Assembly (NCBI GenBank): GCA_052144935.1
Contig: JBKQPR010000078.1
Coordinates: forward strand, 1-24,754
DNA: 24,754 nucleotides
Source: JOPF133 sp052144935
GTDB taxonomy: Bacteria; Acidobacteriota; Terriglobia; Bryobacterales; Bryobacteraceae
Direction of reading: 5' to 3'
The notes beneath the pieces are model-generated. The model was given only the letters and a program-made list of their open reading frames with translations, was not told the DNA's origin and did no database searches. Every line of letters begins with the position of its first letter. The first letter of the stretch is position 1. The position numbers and the translations under genes are program-made. Positions 1 through 8,095 of the stretch are shown in pieces.

Positions 1-445
1 CGTCGATGTCGTAGATCACCACGATGTTGGGGTGATCCAAGGTCGACGCGGCGCGCGCCTCTTCCTTAAGGCGCCGCTTCAGCTCTTCGTCGTGGCGCAG
101 ATGCGGCGGCAGGAATTTCAGCGCGACCAGCCGATCGAGCTTCGTGTCGAACGCCTTGTACACCACTCCCATGCCGCCGGCGCCGAGCTTTTCCAGGATC
201 TTGTAATGGGAAACCGTCTGGCCGGCCCAATCCGGCTGCGCGATTCCCCGTGCGGCCACTTCGATCGCCGGGCTCTCCATGAAACTTCCCGCCTCCTCCC
301 CGGAGGCCATCAGCGACCGGACTTCCCGCTCCAGCGCCTCATCGCCCGCGCACGCCTGCCGCACAAACTCCCCGCGCTCGGCAGGCGGACGTTCCAACGC
401 GGCCTGCAGCAGCTCATCGATCCGTTTCCACCGTTCGGAATCCAT
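1..445 (-). CDS. Ser/Thr protein kinase, N-terminal part (cut by window edge)
   Basis: Only the first 148 codons are visible; the gene continues past the left edge. The protein begins MDSERWKRIDELLQAALERP, a short helical N-terminal region shared with the two other kinases here, followed by a PknB-type kinase N-lobe: glycine loop GAGGMG near residues 88-93, the ATP-binding lysine in VALKFLPP near 110, and HPNIVVIYDID just before the cut. The start codon at 445 lies 3 nt after the stop of the upstream sigma gene, so the two are probably one transcript and translationally coupled. By homology with the kinase at 1198-4113 it should continue into the catalytic loop, a single TM segment and a PD40/TolB-like propeller, but that part is not seen. 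Family-level role: phosphorylation of Ser/Thr in response to an extracytoplasmic signal. The substrate is unknown. Confidence 0.93.
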   Translation of the reverse strand, partial: MDSERWKRIDELLQAALERPPAERGEFVRQACAGDEALEREVRSLMASGEEAGSFMESPAIEVAARGIAQPDWAGQTVSHYKILEKLGAGGMGVVYKAFDTKLDRLVALKFLPPHLRHDEELKRRLKEEARAASTLDHPNIVVIYDID

Positions 446-448
446 CGC

Positions 449-1033
449 CTATCCCTGCGTCAATTCGCGATAGAGCCAGGCCTTGGCGGTGCTCCAATCG
501 CGCATCACAGTGATGGCCGAGACTTTGAGCACCTCGGCCGTCTCTTCCAAGCTGAGCCCGCCAAAAAAGCGCATCTCGACCACCTGCACTTTGCGTGGAT
601 CGAGCCGCGCCAGCGCATTCATCGCGTCATCCAGCGCCACCAGGTCCGCGGCCCGGTTGCCGCCCACCATGGCTGCCTCGTCCAGGAAGATTCTCCGCAA
701 GCCACCCCCGCGTTTCAGGTTCTGGCGCCGGGCATGCTCCACCAGAATGCGCCGCATCAACTGGGCCGAGACCGCGAAAAAATGGGCCCGATTCTGCCAC
801 TGCATGCGCTTATAATCCACCAGCCGCATGTAGGCTTCATTTACCAGGGCCGTCGCCTGCAGGCTGTGGCCGGGGCGCTCGTATTTCATATAGCCGCATT
901 CCAGGCGACGGGGCTCGTCATAAACCATGGGGGTCAGCCTTTCCAGCGCGCCCTGGCCTCCCTCGCTCCAGGCACGGAGGAGCGCGCTGATTTCGCCTGC
1001 GGGCAGCTCACCCCGTTGTGCCGCCCTCTCCAT
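449..1033 (-). CDS. ECF-family RNA polymerase sigma factor
   Basis: A 194-residue protein with region 2 (about residues 15-85, including ALVNEAYMRLVDY and RAHFFAVSAQLMRRILVEHA) and region 4 (about 125-190, including VVEMRFFGGLSLEETAEVLK followed by the recognition helix VSAITVMRDW). It matches the sigma-70 ECF subfamily that in Acidobacteriota is typically encoded directly before a membrane Ser/Thr kinase. There is no anti-sigma gene; the downstream kinase (3-nt gap) is the likely partner. There is no Shine-Dalgarno sequence: a consensus TATAAT lies 14 nt upstream of the ATG, so the transcript should have almost no leader. The paralogue at 4103-4701 is frameshifted, so this is the only intact sigma gene in the window. 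Confidence 0.95.
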   Translation of the reverse strand: MERAAQRGELPAGEISALLRAWSEGGQGALERLTPMVYDEPRRLECGYMKYERPGHSLQATALVNEAYMRLVDYKRMQWQNRAHFFAVSAQLMRRILVEHARRQNLKRGGGLRRIFLDEAAMVGGNRAADLVALDDAMNALARLDPRKVQVVEMRFFGGLSLEETAEVLKVSAITVMRDWSTAKAWLYRELTQG

Positions 1034-1047
1034 CGCTGATTGGCCTG

Positions 1048-1079
1048 ATTATACCGTGGGGCAGGCGCTTTCGCCTGCC
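1048..1079 (-). promoter_or_regulatory. Promoter -10 box and palindrome of sigma-kinase module 1
   Basis: On the minus strand TATAAT (1048-1053) sits 14 nt from the sigma ATG. Just upstream is a perfect 8-bp inverted repeat GGCAGGCG / CGCCTGCC (1060-1067 and 1072-1079) with a 4-nt loop, covering the place where a -35 box would be; no TTGACA-like hexamer is found at 16-18 nt. The same arrangement recurs at 4713-4744. It could be an operator or a dispersed palindromic repeat. Confidence 0.6.
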
Positions 1080-1197
1080 AACCGCTCGCAATGCACTCTC
1101 CTGGCATGATAGTTTCCGGACGCATTCCGCGCTTAATGGTAGCGGAGCCTCCTCTGCAAATAGGGGCTGACTGCCGAAAGCCCGACCGCCGATCGCT

Positions 1198-4113
1198 TCA
1201 ATGCAGCGGGATCCGGAACAGATTCCCCTGGAACGTCGCGGTCGCAAAAGCGTACGTTTGGGGATCCGGTCCGGGCGACATATCGGCTTGCGGAATCGAT
1301 TGGATGCCGGCAAGCTCCTCGTCGGTGGCGAGATCTATCCCGGATGCCGGCAAATCCACAAGCCCGACGCCGTGCGGGATCCGAACGATGTATGTGTGTA
1401 CGGTGGATCCCGCTGCCGAATACCGGCTGGTGGGGGTAACGTACATGTACTTTCCGTCGGCGGACCACTGCGCAAAGCACACTCCGGCGCAGATCCTCCG
1501 TTGAGCGTGGTCGCGCAGCGCTACGGCGAAGGCTCCACGCCCGGATTCGTTGCGCCACATGATCGCCCATTCTCCGTCCGGGGAAACGCCGTCCACCTCG
1601 GTAATCTTAGTTTCCAGAACGCGAGCGAGGCCGCTCCCATCCTCTTGCACCCGCGCCAGGTGATCCGCCTTGCCGCCCACCTGCCGGAAAAACAGTTGTC
1701 CTCCGCCGAAACTCACCTCGTCTCCCCCTCGCACCACCAGGCGCGGAGGCGAGCTTCGATCGGCCGCCGCGAGGAAGATCTGCGATTCGTCTCCTACCTG
1801 GACAGTAAATGCCACCCTCGCCTCGTCCCGCGAAACGTCATAGTCCGCGATGCGCTGACCGGTGAGCACCGGATCGGACTTACCCGATAGCAGATCCCTG
1901 CGCCACAGCTCGCTCACGTCCGACGAACTGTTTCTTCGCAGCAGATAGTACAGCCGCTTGCCGTCCGGCGAAAGCCGGGGCGCGCTCGCCGACCCTTCCA
2001 GCGAAACCGCATGATCGCCCGTGGCGTCATGCGTCCAAACGGAACTTCGCCGCACGCCCACCGAGGCGATCAGCGACTTCCCGTCCGGCGCCACGGCCAG
2101 ACCCTCCTCTTCGGTGGGGCCAAAGGTGATCTGCTCCGGATTTCCCTGCGGAGCGCCGTGTCCCCATCGCTGCCGCCACAGGTGCGTACTGCCGTCCACC
2201 TTCACGTTGAGGTACATCCATCGTCCATCCGGCGACCATTGGGCGGCCGTGCAGGCGCCCTGCGGCCCCACCTGAACGCCCGCCGAGTTTCCGGCCATCG
2301 GGACCACCCGGCAGCGCTGCCAATCCGCGGCGCCGTTCATCTCCACGATCAGCACCCAACCACGGTCGGGTGACAGCCAGGAGTAGTGCGCCATGGCGCG
2401 CTCGTGTGCCGGAAAGTAGATGCGGCGCTCCTCCGCCCGGCTCTCTTTGGCCGTCACGATGCCCATGTGCACGACGCTTCCGGCCATAATCTCGGAAAAC
2501 AGGACCAGGTCCGGTCCGATCCAACTGAGGCCTGCCGCGTTCACCATCAGGCGCGTGGGCGGCCCTCCCAGGACGGGGACGGTCCAAGTATCCCAGCTTG
2601 GGTGCGTGAAGGACACGCCCGTATACGCGACCCGGGAGCCGTCGGGCGTGAATCTGGGATCGTACCTGAAGTTCGAATCGAAGGTCAGTTGCTTCGATTC
2701 CCCGTCCGGCAGCAGCTTTACATACACCTGCCCTTCGCCAAGGAAATACTTTCCCCCGCGGAAGAAGGTCACCATGCGCCCATCCGGCGACAGCGCGGGA
2801 GCGGTGGCCGAGTCATTGAAGTTAGTGAGTTGGATGTACTCGCTCGCGGAGGTCGCCGGCCGGCGGGGAGCGCCGAAACGCCAGGCCAGGAGCGCACCGG
2901 CCAAAGCGATCGCGAGTGCAGCGGCCGCATACAGCGCCCGCCGGCGAATGGCAGGAGCGGCCGGCACGGCCAGGCGTCCACTGCCCGCCGTATCGAAGCC
3001 CAACACCGCCGATAAATCGCGCGCTATATCTCCGGCCGATTGATATCGCGCCGCCGGGTCCTTTTCGAGCGCGCGCGCGACAATCGCCTCGATTTCCGCG
3101 GACAACTCCGGTCGTAGCGCGCGTAGCGCGGCCGGCTCGTCCTGCGCTACGGCGCGCATCACCTGAAGCTGCGTCTCTCCATTGAACGGCGGCCTCCCCG
3201 CCAGCATCTCGTAGAGCACCGCCCCCAGACTCCACAGGTCCGTGCGGTAATCCACGGGCTTTCCGGAAGCCTGCTCGGGTGACATGTAGAGCGGAGTCCC
3301 TTTCGCCGTGCCGTCCAGCGTCGCGGTGGTGTCGTGCGATTTCGCCAGCCCGAAGTCGATGATCCGCGCCACCCCATCCTTCGCCACGATCACGTTGCCG
3401 GGCTTGATGTCGCGATGCAGAATGCCGCGTTCGTGAGCCTTGGCCAGCCCCAATGCAATCTGCCGCGCGATTTGCAGGGCTTCGGAAACCGGCAGCCCGT
3501 TCGGCTTCGCCCGCTCGATCCCCTCACGCAGGGTGATGCCCTCGTGAAACGCCATGGCGATGAACAGGTCGCCGCCGGGAGTTTCGTCGATATCGTAGAT
3601 CACCACGATGTTGGGATGGTCCAAGGTCGAAGCGGCGCGGGCCTCCTCCTTCAGCCGCTGCTTCAGCTCCTGGTTGTGGCGCAGATGCGGGGGCAGGAAC
3701 TTGAGGGCTACGTGCCGCTCCAGCTTCGTATCGTAAGCCTTGTACACCACGCCCATACCGCCTGCGCCGAGCATTTCCAGAATCCGGTAATGCGAAATGG
3801 CTTGGCCGGCAAGGTGCGTTACCGTGGATTCCTCTGCCCGCTCCGCCGGCGGCCGATCCCGAATCTTGCCGCGCGAATCCTGGGCCAGCAGCTCTTCGAC
3901 TTCCCGCCAGCGTTCGCTAACCCTCATCGCCCCCGGCGGCCTATCCAGGAAACTTCCCGCCTCCTGCTCCACGGCCAACAGCGACCGGACTTCGCGCTCC
4001 AGCGCCTCGTCGCCCGCGCAGGCCTGCCTCAGAAACGCGTCGCGGTCTCCCGGCGGACGCTCCAGTGCCGATTGCAGCAGGTTATCGACTTGTTTCCATC
4101 GATCAGAGTCCAT
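1198..4113 (-). CDS. Ser/Thr protein kinase with C-terminal PD40/TolB-like propeller
   Basis: A 971-residue kinase, intact. Order: helical N-terminal region (1-60), PknB-like kinase domain (about 108-370) with glycine loop GAGGMG (115-120), ATP lysine K138, catalytic HRD (233-235), DFG (253-255) and TPLYMSPEQ in the activation segment, one TM helix (about 391-412), then an extracytoplasmic part with repeated PD40 motifs of the SPDGR type (for example LSPDGRMVTF, WSPDGRWMYL, SPDGKRLYYL), consistent with a beta-propeller sensor. All key catalytic residues are present, so it should be active. Its ATG lies inside the end of the frameshifted sigma gene (11-nt overlap), implying translational coupling that the frameshift would disturb. 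Function beyond signalling cannot be assigned. Confidence 0.95.
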   Translation of the reverse strand: MDSDRWKQVDNLLQSALERPPGDRDAFLRQACAGDEALEREVRSLLAVEQEAGSFLDRPPGAMRVSERWREVEELLAQDSRGKIRDRPPAERAEESTVTHLAGQAISHYRILEMLGAGGMGVVYKAYDTKLERHVALKFLPPHLRHNQELKQRLKEEARAASTLDHPNIVVIYDIDETPGGDLFIAMAFHEGITLREGIERAKPNGLPVSEALQIARQIALGLAKAHERGILHRDIKPGNVIVAKDGVARIIDFGLAKSHDTTATLDGTAKGTPLYMSPEQASGKPVDYRTDLWSLGAVLYEMLAGRPPFNGETQLQVMRAVAQDEPAALRALRPELSAEIEAIVARALEKDPAARYQSAGDIARDLSAVLGFDTAGSGRLAVPAAPAIRRRALYAAAALAIALAGALLAWRFGAPRRPATSASEYIQLTNFNDSATAPALSPDGRMVTFFRGGKYFLGEGQVYVKLLPDGESKQLTFDSNFRYDPRFTPDGSRVAYTGVSFTHPSWDTWTVPVLGGPPTRLMVNAAGLSWIGPDLVLFSEIMAGSVVHMGIVTAKESRAEERRIYFPAHERAMAHYSWLSPDRGWVLIVEMNGAADWQRCRVVPMAGNSAGVQVGPQGACTAAQWSPDGRWMYLNVKVDGSTHLWRQRWGHGAPQGNPEQITFGPTEEEGLAVAPDGKSLIASVGVRRSSVWTHDATGDHAVSLEGSASAPRLSPDGKRLYYLLRRNSSSDVSELWRRDLLSGKSDPVLTGQRIADYDVSRDEARVAFTVQVGDESQIFLAAADRSSPPRLVVRGGDEVSFGGGQLFFRQVGGKADHLARVQEDGSGLARVLETKITEVDGVSPDGEWAIMWRNESGRGAFAVALRDHAQRRICAGVCFAQWSADGKYMYVTPTSRYSAAGSTVHTYIVRIPHGVGLVDLPASGIDLATDEELAGIQSIPQADMSPGPDPQTYAFATATFQGNLFRIPLH

Positions 4114-4701
4114 CGGCCACCCCGCCCGCCAGCTCGCGATAGAGCCACAACTTGGCGGTGCTCCAGTCGCGCTTCACGGTGACCGGCGACACCTTGAGCA
4201 CTTCGGCCGTCTCTTCCACGCTGAGTCCGCCAAAGAAGCGCATTTCGACCACCTGCTCTTTGCGTCGATCGAGCCGCGCCAGCGCGTTCATCGCGTCATC
4301 CAGCGCCACCAGGTCCGCGGGCCGGCCGCCACCCACCTCGGCCGCTTGTTCCAGGGAGACTCGCTGCACGCCACCCCCGCGTTTCAGGTTGTGGCGCCGC
4401 GCATGCTCCACCAGAATGCGCCGCATACCTGGGCCGAAACCGCGAGGAAATGGGCCCGATCCTGCCACTCGATGCGCTTATAATCCGCCAGGCGCATGTA
4501 CGCCTCATTCACCAAAGCGGTCGTTTGCAGGCTGTGGCCCGGGCGCTCGCGTTTCATGTAGCGGCGCGCCAGCCGGTGCAGCTCGTCATAAACGATCGGG
4601 GTCAATCTTTCGAGCGCGCCCTGGTCTCCGCCGCTCCAGGCACGCAGCAGCTTGCTGACATCGCCCGCAGCCGCGTCGCCAGGTTGTGCCGCCTTCTCCA
4701 T
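4103..4701 (-). pseudogene. ECF sigma factor of module 2, one-base frameshift
   Basis: This paralogue of the sigma gene at 449-1033 is split over two frames. Codons from ATG 4701 read MEKAAQPGDAAAGDVSKLL to RAHFLAVSAQ, then go out of frame; the other frame continues with MRRILVEHARRHNLKRGGG through region 4 (VVEMRFFGGLSVEETAEVLK) to a TGA at 4103 that overlaps the kinase start. Aligned with the intact copy (CAG TTG ATG CGG), this copy reads CAG GT ATG CGG, so one base is missing near 4424-4428. The span is 599 bp, one short of 600. The break is between regions 2 and 4, so the promoter-binding half would be lost. A sequencing or assembly error is possible because the rest is well conserved. 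Confidence 0.85.
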
Positions 4702-4712
4702 CGATTGGCCTG

Positions 4713-4744
4713 ATTATACCGTGGGGCAGGCGCTTTCGCCTGCC
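4713..4744 (-). promoter_or_regulatory. Promoter -10 box and palindrome of sigma-kinase module 2
   Basis: TATAAT on the minus strand (4713-4718) lies 11 nt from the sigma start. A perfect 8-bp palindrome GGCAGGCG cttt CGCCTGCC (4725-4732 / 4737-4744) follows, identical to module 1. Beyond it, 4745-4823 resembles the leader of the HAF gene, including a decayed Shine-Dalgarno and start region near 4805-4821. Confidence 0.6.
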
Positions 4745-4905
4745 AACCGCCCGCAATTCACCCTCCTGGCATGGTCCTTCCGTGGCGCATTCTGCGCCTG
4801 CCTGGATAGGAAGAACACATGAATTGAGAATTAGCTTGACAGGCCACGCCGGCCAAACAACCTGGGAAGGCCACCTGCGTTTCCTGTTGCCGGCGCCCCT
4901 CCGCG
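4745..4905 (+). other. Relic of a divergent gene leader (HAF-gene-like)
   Basis: The plus strand here matches the leader of the HAF-repeat gene at 8021-8098: CGCAATTCACC, then CTGCGCCT..CCT followed by GGATAGGAAGAACACATGA (the intact gene has GTATAGGAGGGACACATGA). After this relic start codon the frame stops at once (ATG AAT TGA). I read it as the remaining edge of a duplicated divergent gene, with kinase 3 now ending directly beside it. Confidence 0.55.
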
Positions 4906-7900
4906 TCAGCGCGCGCCAGAGCGTGACATCATCCAGATGTTGCCGGTCTGCTCGACCAGCAGCATGGCGATTCGGCCGCCCGCCGCCGACCAGCCATATC
5001 CTGGTGCATAGGACAAGCGTCCGTGAAGATGTTGCACCGCGAAGGGATCGCCCACCGGGTGGTGGGAGCTGGCTTCGATCCGCTGCCCCCACAGGCAGTT
5101 GTGTCCATCTCTCGGGGAGGGAAAGTATAGAGTATGGCCATCCGGCGACCAGTTGGCCCAGTCGTTAGCCCCCACCTCCGCGATCATGATCCAGGCGCTT
5201 TCGGGAACCGGTTTCGGTCCATCGATGGGCGCGATCATAATGCGCCCGCGATTTGGCTCGGTCCGGAATGTGAAACTGACCCAGCGGTTGTCGGGCGAGA
5301 ACCGGCCGTGGAGCACAGCGTAATCGGGATGCTTCAGCAGCGGCGTCTTCCGATGCGAAGCCAGATCGAGAACATCGATTTGATAGGGATTGCCGTCGAA
5401 CACCAGGAGCGACTTCTCGTCCCGCGACCAGTCCGTGGCTCTCAGGCACGCTTCACAGAGCTTCTCGGGCGTTCCGCCGGGCGAGGACACGTACACCGGA
5501 ATCTTGTCGCCTTTTTCGAACATCGAAAACGCGACTCTACTGGCGGACGGACTGATTACCGGAAACCGTTGCACGAACGATGAGCCGGCCACAGTCGACT
5601 CTTTCCCGGTTTTCAGGTCTCGCACCCAGATATTTCGTTGCCCCGACTGGTCGGAATCAAACGCTACGTAGCGCCCATTGTTCGAGAGCGATGGACGCTC
5701 GCGGAAGGCTGGATTCTCTGTGACACGCTGCAGCGCGCCGTTCGGCGTTCCGCGGTCCAAATCGAAAGGCAGCAACCAGACGTCTCTTCTGGTCTGGGTG
5801 TTCGTGAATGCCATGGAGCCGCCGCCGGACGCGCAGGACGGATCCACTTCGTTCCCGGCGCCCGCTGTCAATCTCCGGAGCACGTCGCTCACCTTGCCCG
5901 TTCGCGGCGATATCCCGATTTCCCATAGATTCTGCGTGTCGCCGCTCGCCATTGAGAAGGTTGCTGTGGTTGCCGGCCGCCGGCCAACACCCTGGCCTTG
6001 GGCCGCCACTTACGCCGAGTTCAGGTGGCCTCAGTCCTGCGTGGACCAGCGCTTCGTACGCGCCTGTCTTTACCGCCTCGCCTCCATTTGTGGCGACCAG
6101 CCACCAGTCGAGGCTGGCGCTTTCGTATGCTTTCGCCGATGTGTACCCGATCGAGAGCAGGTGCTTTCCGTCCGGGGACCAGATCGGGTAGCGGGCAGAC
6201 GTGAAATTCGGCCCCACCCGCCGCGGCGGACCCCCAGCCACCGGGACCACCCAGAGCCTACCGCTCCCGGGCACCGATGTGGCTATGAAATCCGTGCCAA
6301 CCCAATAGGCCACTTGCGAGCCGTCCGGGGAAAACTTGGGATTCAAGCCTTCCCGCGCCAATAACCGGGCCTCTCCACCAAACGCTGGAATCTCGTAGAT
6401 GCCGCCGCCATCCCGGTTCGACCGGAATACGATCTTCGTGCCGTCCGGCGAAAAATCCGGCATGGTGTTGCCCGCGCCATCCGCTGTCAGGCGGATCGGC
6501 TGGCCCCCGGCAACCTGCTTGATATAGAGATCCCGCTCGCCATCCAGGCCGCGATCGGAAGAGTAAGCCACCAGCTTGCCATCGGGCGATAGCGCAGGGA
6601 AGCCCGAGAGCCCGGCGTCATTAGTGAGCTGGGCCAGTTTCCAGAAAGCCGGCGCGGCCGGAGGAACATGGATCCGCCACCACACCCCGAACGAAACCGC
6701 CACGCAGGCGGCGGCCGCCGGCCACCACCAACGGCCCAGGCTCCGTCTCCGCGGCCTCTCTTCGCGGATCGCGGAACCACCGGCAGCTAGTTCTTCCCTG
6801 GCCTGCTCCAAGTCGATCTTCAGGTCGTCTGCGTGTTGGTACCGCCGGTTGGGGTCCTTCCGCAGGCACCGCGTAACGATCTTGTCGAGATCGCGTGGGA
6901 GACCATGGACGATCTCCGCCGCCGGCTTCGGATCGTCGCGCGCAATGGCCGACAGGATCGAAACCATGGTGTCGCCGGCGAAAGCGCGCCTGCCGGTGAT
7001 CATCTCGTATAGCACTGCGCCGAAGCTGAAAATGTCGGTCCGCGCATCCACCTTCTTCCCCTCGGCCTGTTCCGGCGACATGTACGAGAAGGTTCCGACA
7101 ATCATGCCCTCGGCGGTCTTGGGCGCCTGTCCCATCGTCTCAGTGCGCGCGAATTCGCTGGCCCCGCCCTGCTCGGTCAGCTTGGCCAAGCCGAAATCCA
7201 CCACCTTCACGCTCCCGTTCTCGTTTACCATGATGTTGCCCGGTTTGAGGTCGCGATGCACGATGCTCGCCGCGTGCGCCGCCGCCAGCGCGTCGGCCAC
7301 CTGGATCGCATAGTTGAGCGTCTCGTTCAGCCGCAATCCTTTGCGGGGGATCAACTGGGCTAGCGCCTTGCCGGGCACGAACTCCATAGCAATGAAATCG
7401 GCGGCGTGCCCTTCGGGCCCGGCCTGGTCGATCTCGTAGATGGTGATGATGTTCGGATGGTTGAGCGCGGAGGCGGTCTTGGCTTCCTGGACGAAACGCC
7501 GCTTGCGCTCGGGATCGCTCGTCTTTGCGGCGGGCAGAACTTTGAGCGCCACGAAGCGGTCCAGGCGCGTATCGCGGGCCTTCCAGACGACACCCATTCC
7601 GCCGGCGCCCAGTTTCTCGATGACGCGGTAGTGGGAGATGGTCTGGCCGGCCAGGGAGCCGGAGGTCTCCGGTGTTTCTTTGCTCTGCTGAAGAGCGAGG
7701 TCCCGCGCGGCCACTTCCATGGCAGGGCTCTCCAGGAAGCTTCCGGCGTGCGGCTGCATGGCCAGCAGCGACCGGACTTCACGCTCCAGCGCCTCGTCGC
7801 CTGCGCATGCCTGCCTCAGAAAGGCGTCGCGGTCTCCCGGCGGACGATCCAGTACGGACTGCAGCAGGTTATCGACTTGTTTCCAACGATCAGAGTCCAT
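4906..7900 (-). pseudogene. Ser/Thr protein kinase with PD40 propeller, one-base frameshift (module 3)
   Basis: The kinase reads from ATG 7900: shared N-terminal region, glycine loop GAGGMG (98-103), K120, HRD (215-217), DFG (235-237), MSPEQ, TM segment about 391-408, then PD40 repeats (FPALSPDGKLVAY, PDFSPDGTKIVF, YPIWSPDGKHLL). Near codon 640 this frame loses the pattern while another frame continues it (FSMASGDTQNLWEIGIS, then propeller repeats to TGA at 4906). The change is explained by one extra C in an AACCTT run at 5957-5962; the span is 2995 bp, one more than a multiple of three. The kinase half is fully intact and could be made as a product with a truncated sensor. No sigma gene precedes it, unlike its paralogues. 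A read or assembly error cannot be excluded. Confidence 0.85.
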
Positions 7901-7907
7901 CGGCCAT
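7890..7907 (-). other. Five-codon mini-ORF: apparent scar of a deleted sigma gene
   Basis: The minus strand reads ATG GCC GAT GGA CTC TGA (M-A-D-G-L-stop) and overlaps the kinase start by 11 nt. The last four codons and the overlap are the same as the end of the module 2 sigma gene (...VADGL-stop). The ATG is 14 nt from TATAAT, exactly as for the module 1 sigma ATG. The simplest reading is an in-frame deletion of nearly all of the sigma gene, with promoter, start codon and stop/start overlap retained. Confidence 0.6.
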
Positions 7908-7921
7908 AGTTAATGGGCCTA

Positions 7922-8020
7922 ATTATACCGCGGGGCGCTTCAGCAGCCGAAAGCCCCTGGCCCCCCCCTGGCCTCGCAAACATGTCGATCCGGCGAGGTG
8001 GGGCAGGCGATTCGCCCGCC
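7922..8020 (-). promoter_or_regulatory. Promoter -10 box and degenerate palindrome of module 3
   Basis: TATAAT on the minus strand (7922-7927), 14 nt from the mini-ORF ATG. The palindrome seen in modules 1 and 2 is found here at 8002-8020 with one mismatch (GGCAGGCG att CGCCCGCC), separated from the -10 box by about 65 bp of extra sequence. The region is shared with the divergent HAF gene. Confidence 0.5.
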
Positions 8021-8095
8021 AACCGTCCGCAATTCACCGCCCCTTGCGTGATCCTTTCGTGATGCATCCTGCGCCTACCTGTATAGGAGGGACAC

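Noticed and set aside
1060..1079. Palindrome as an intrinsic terminator
   Set aside because: No T-run follows on either strand and it lies directly upstream of a -10 box.
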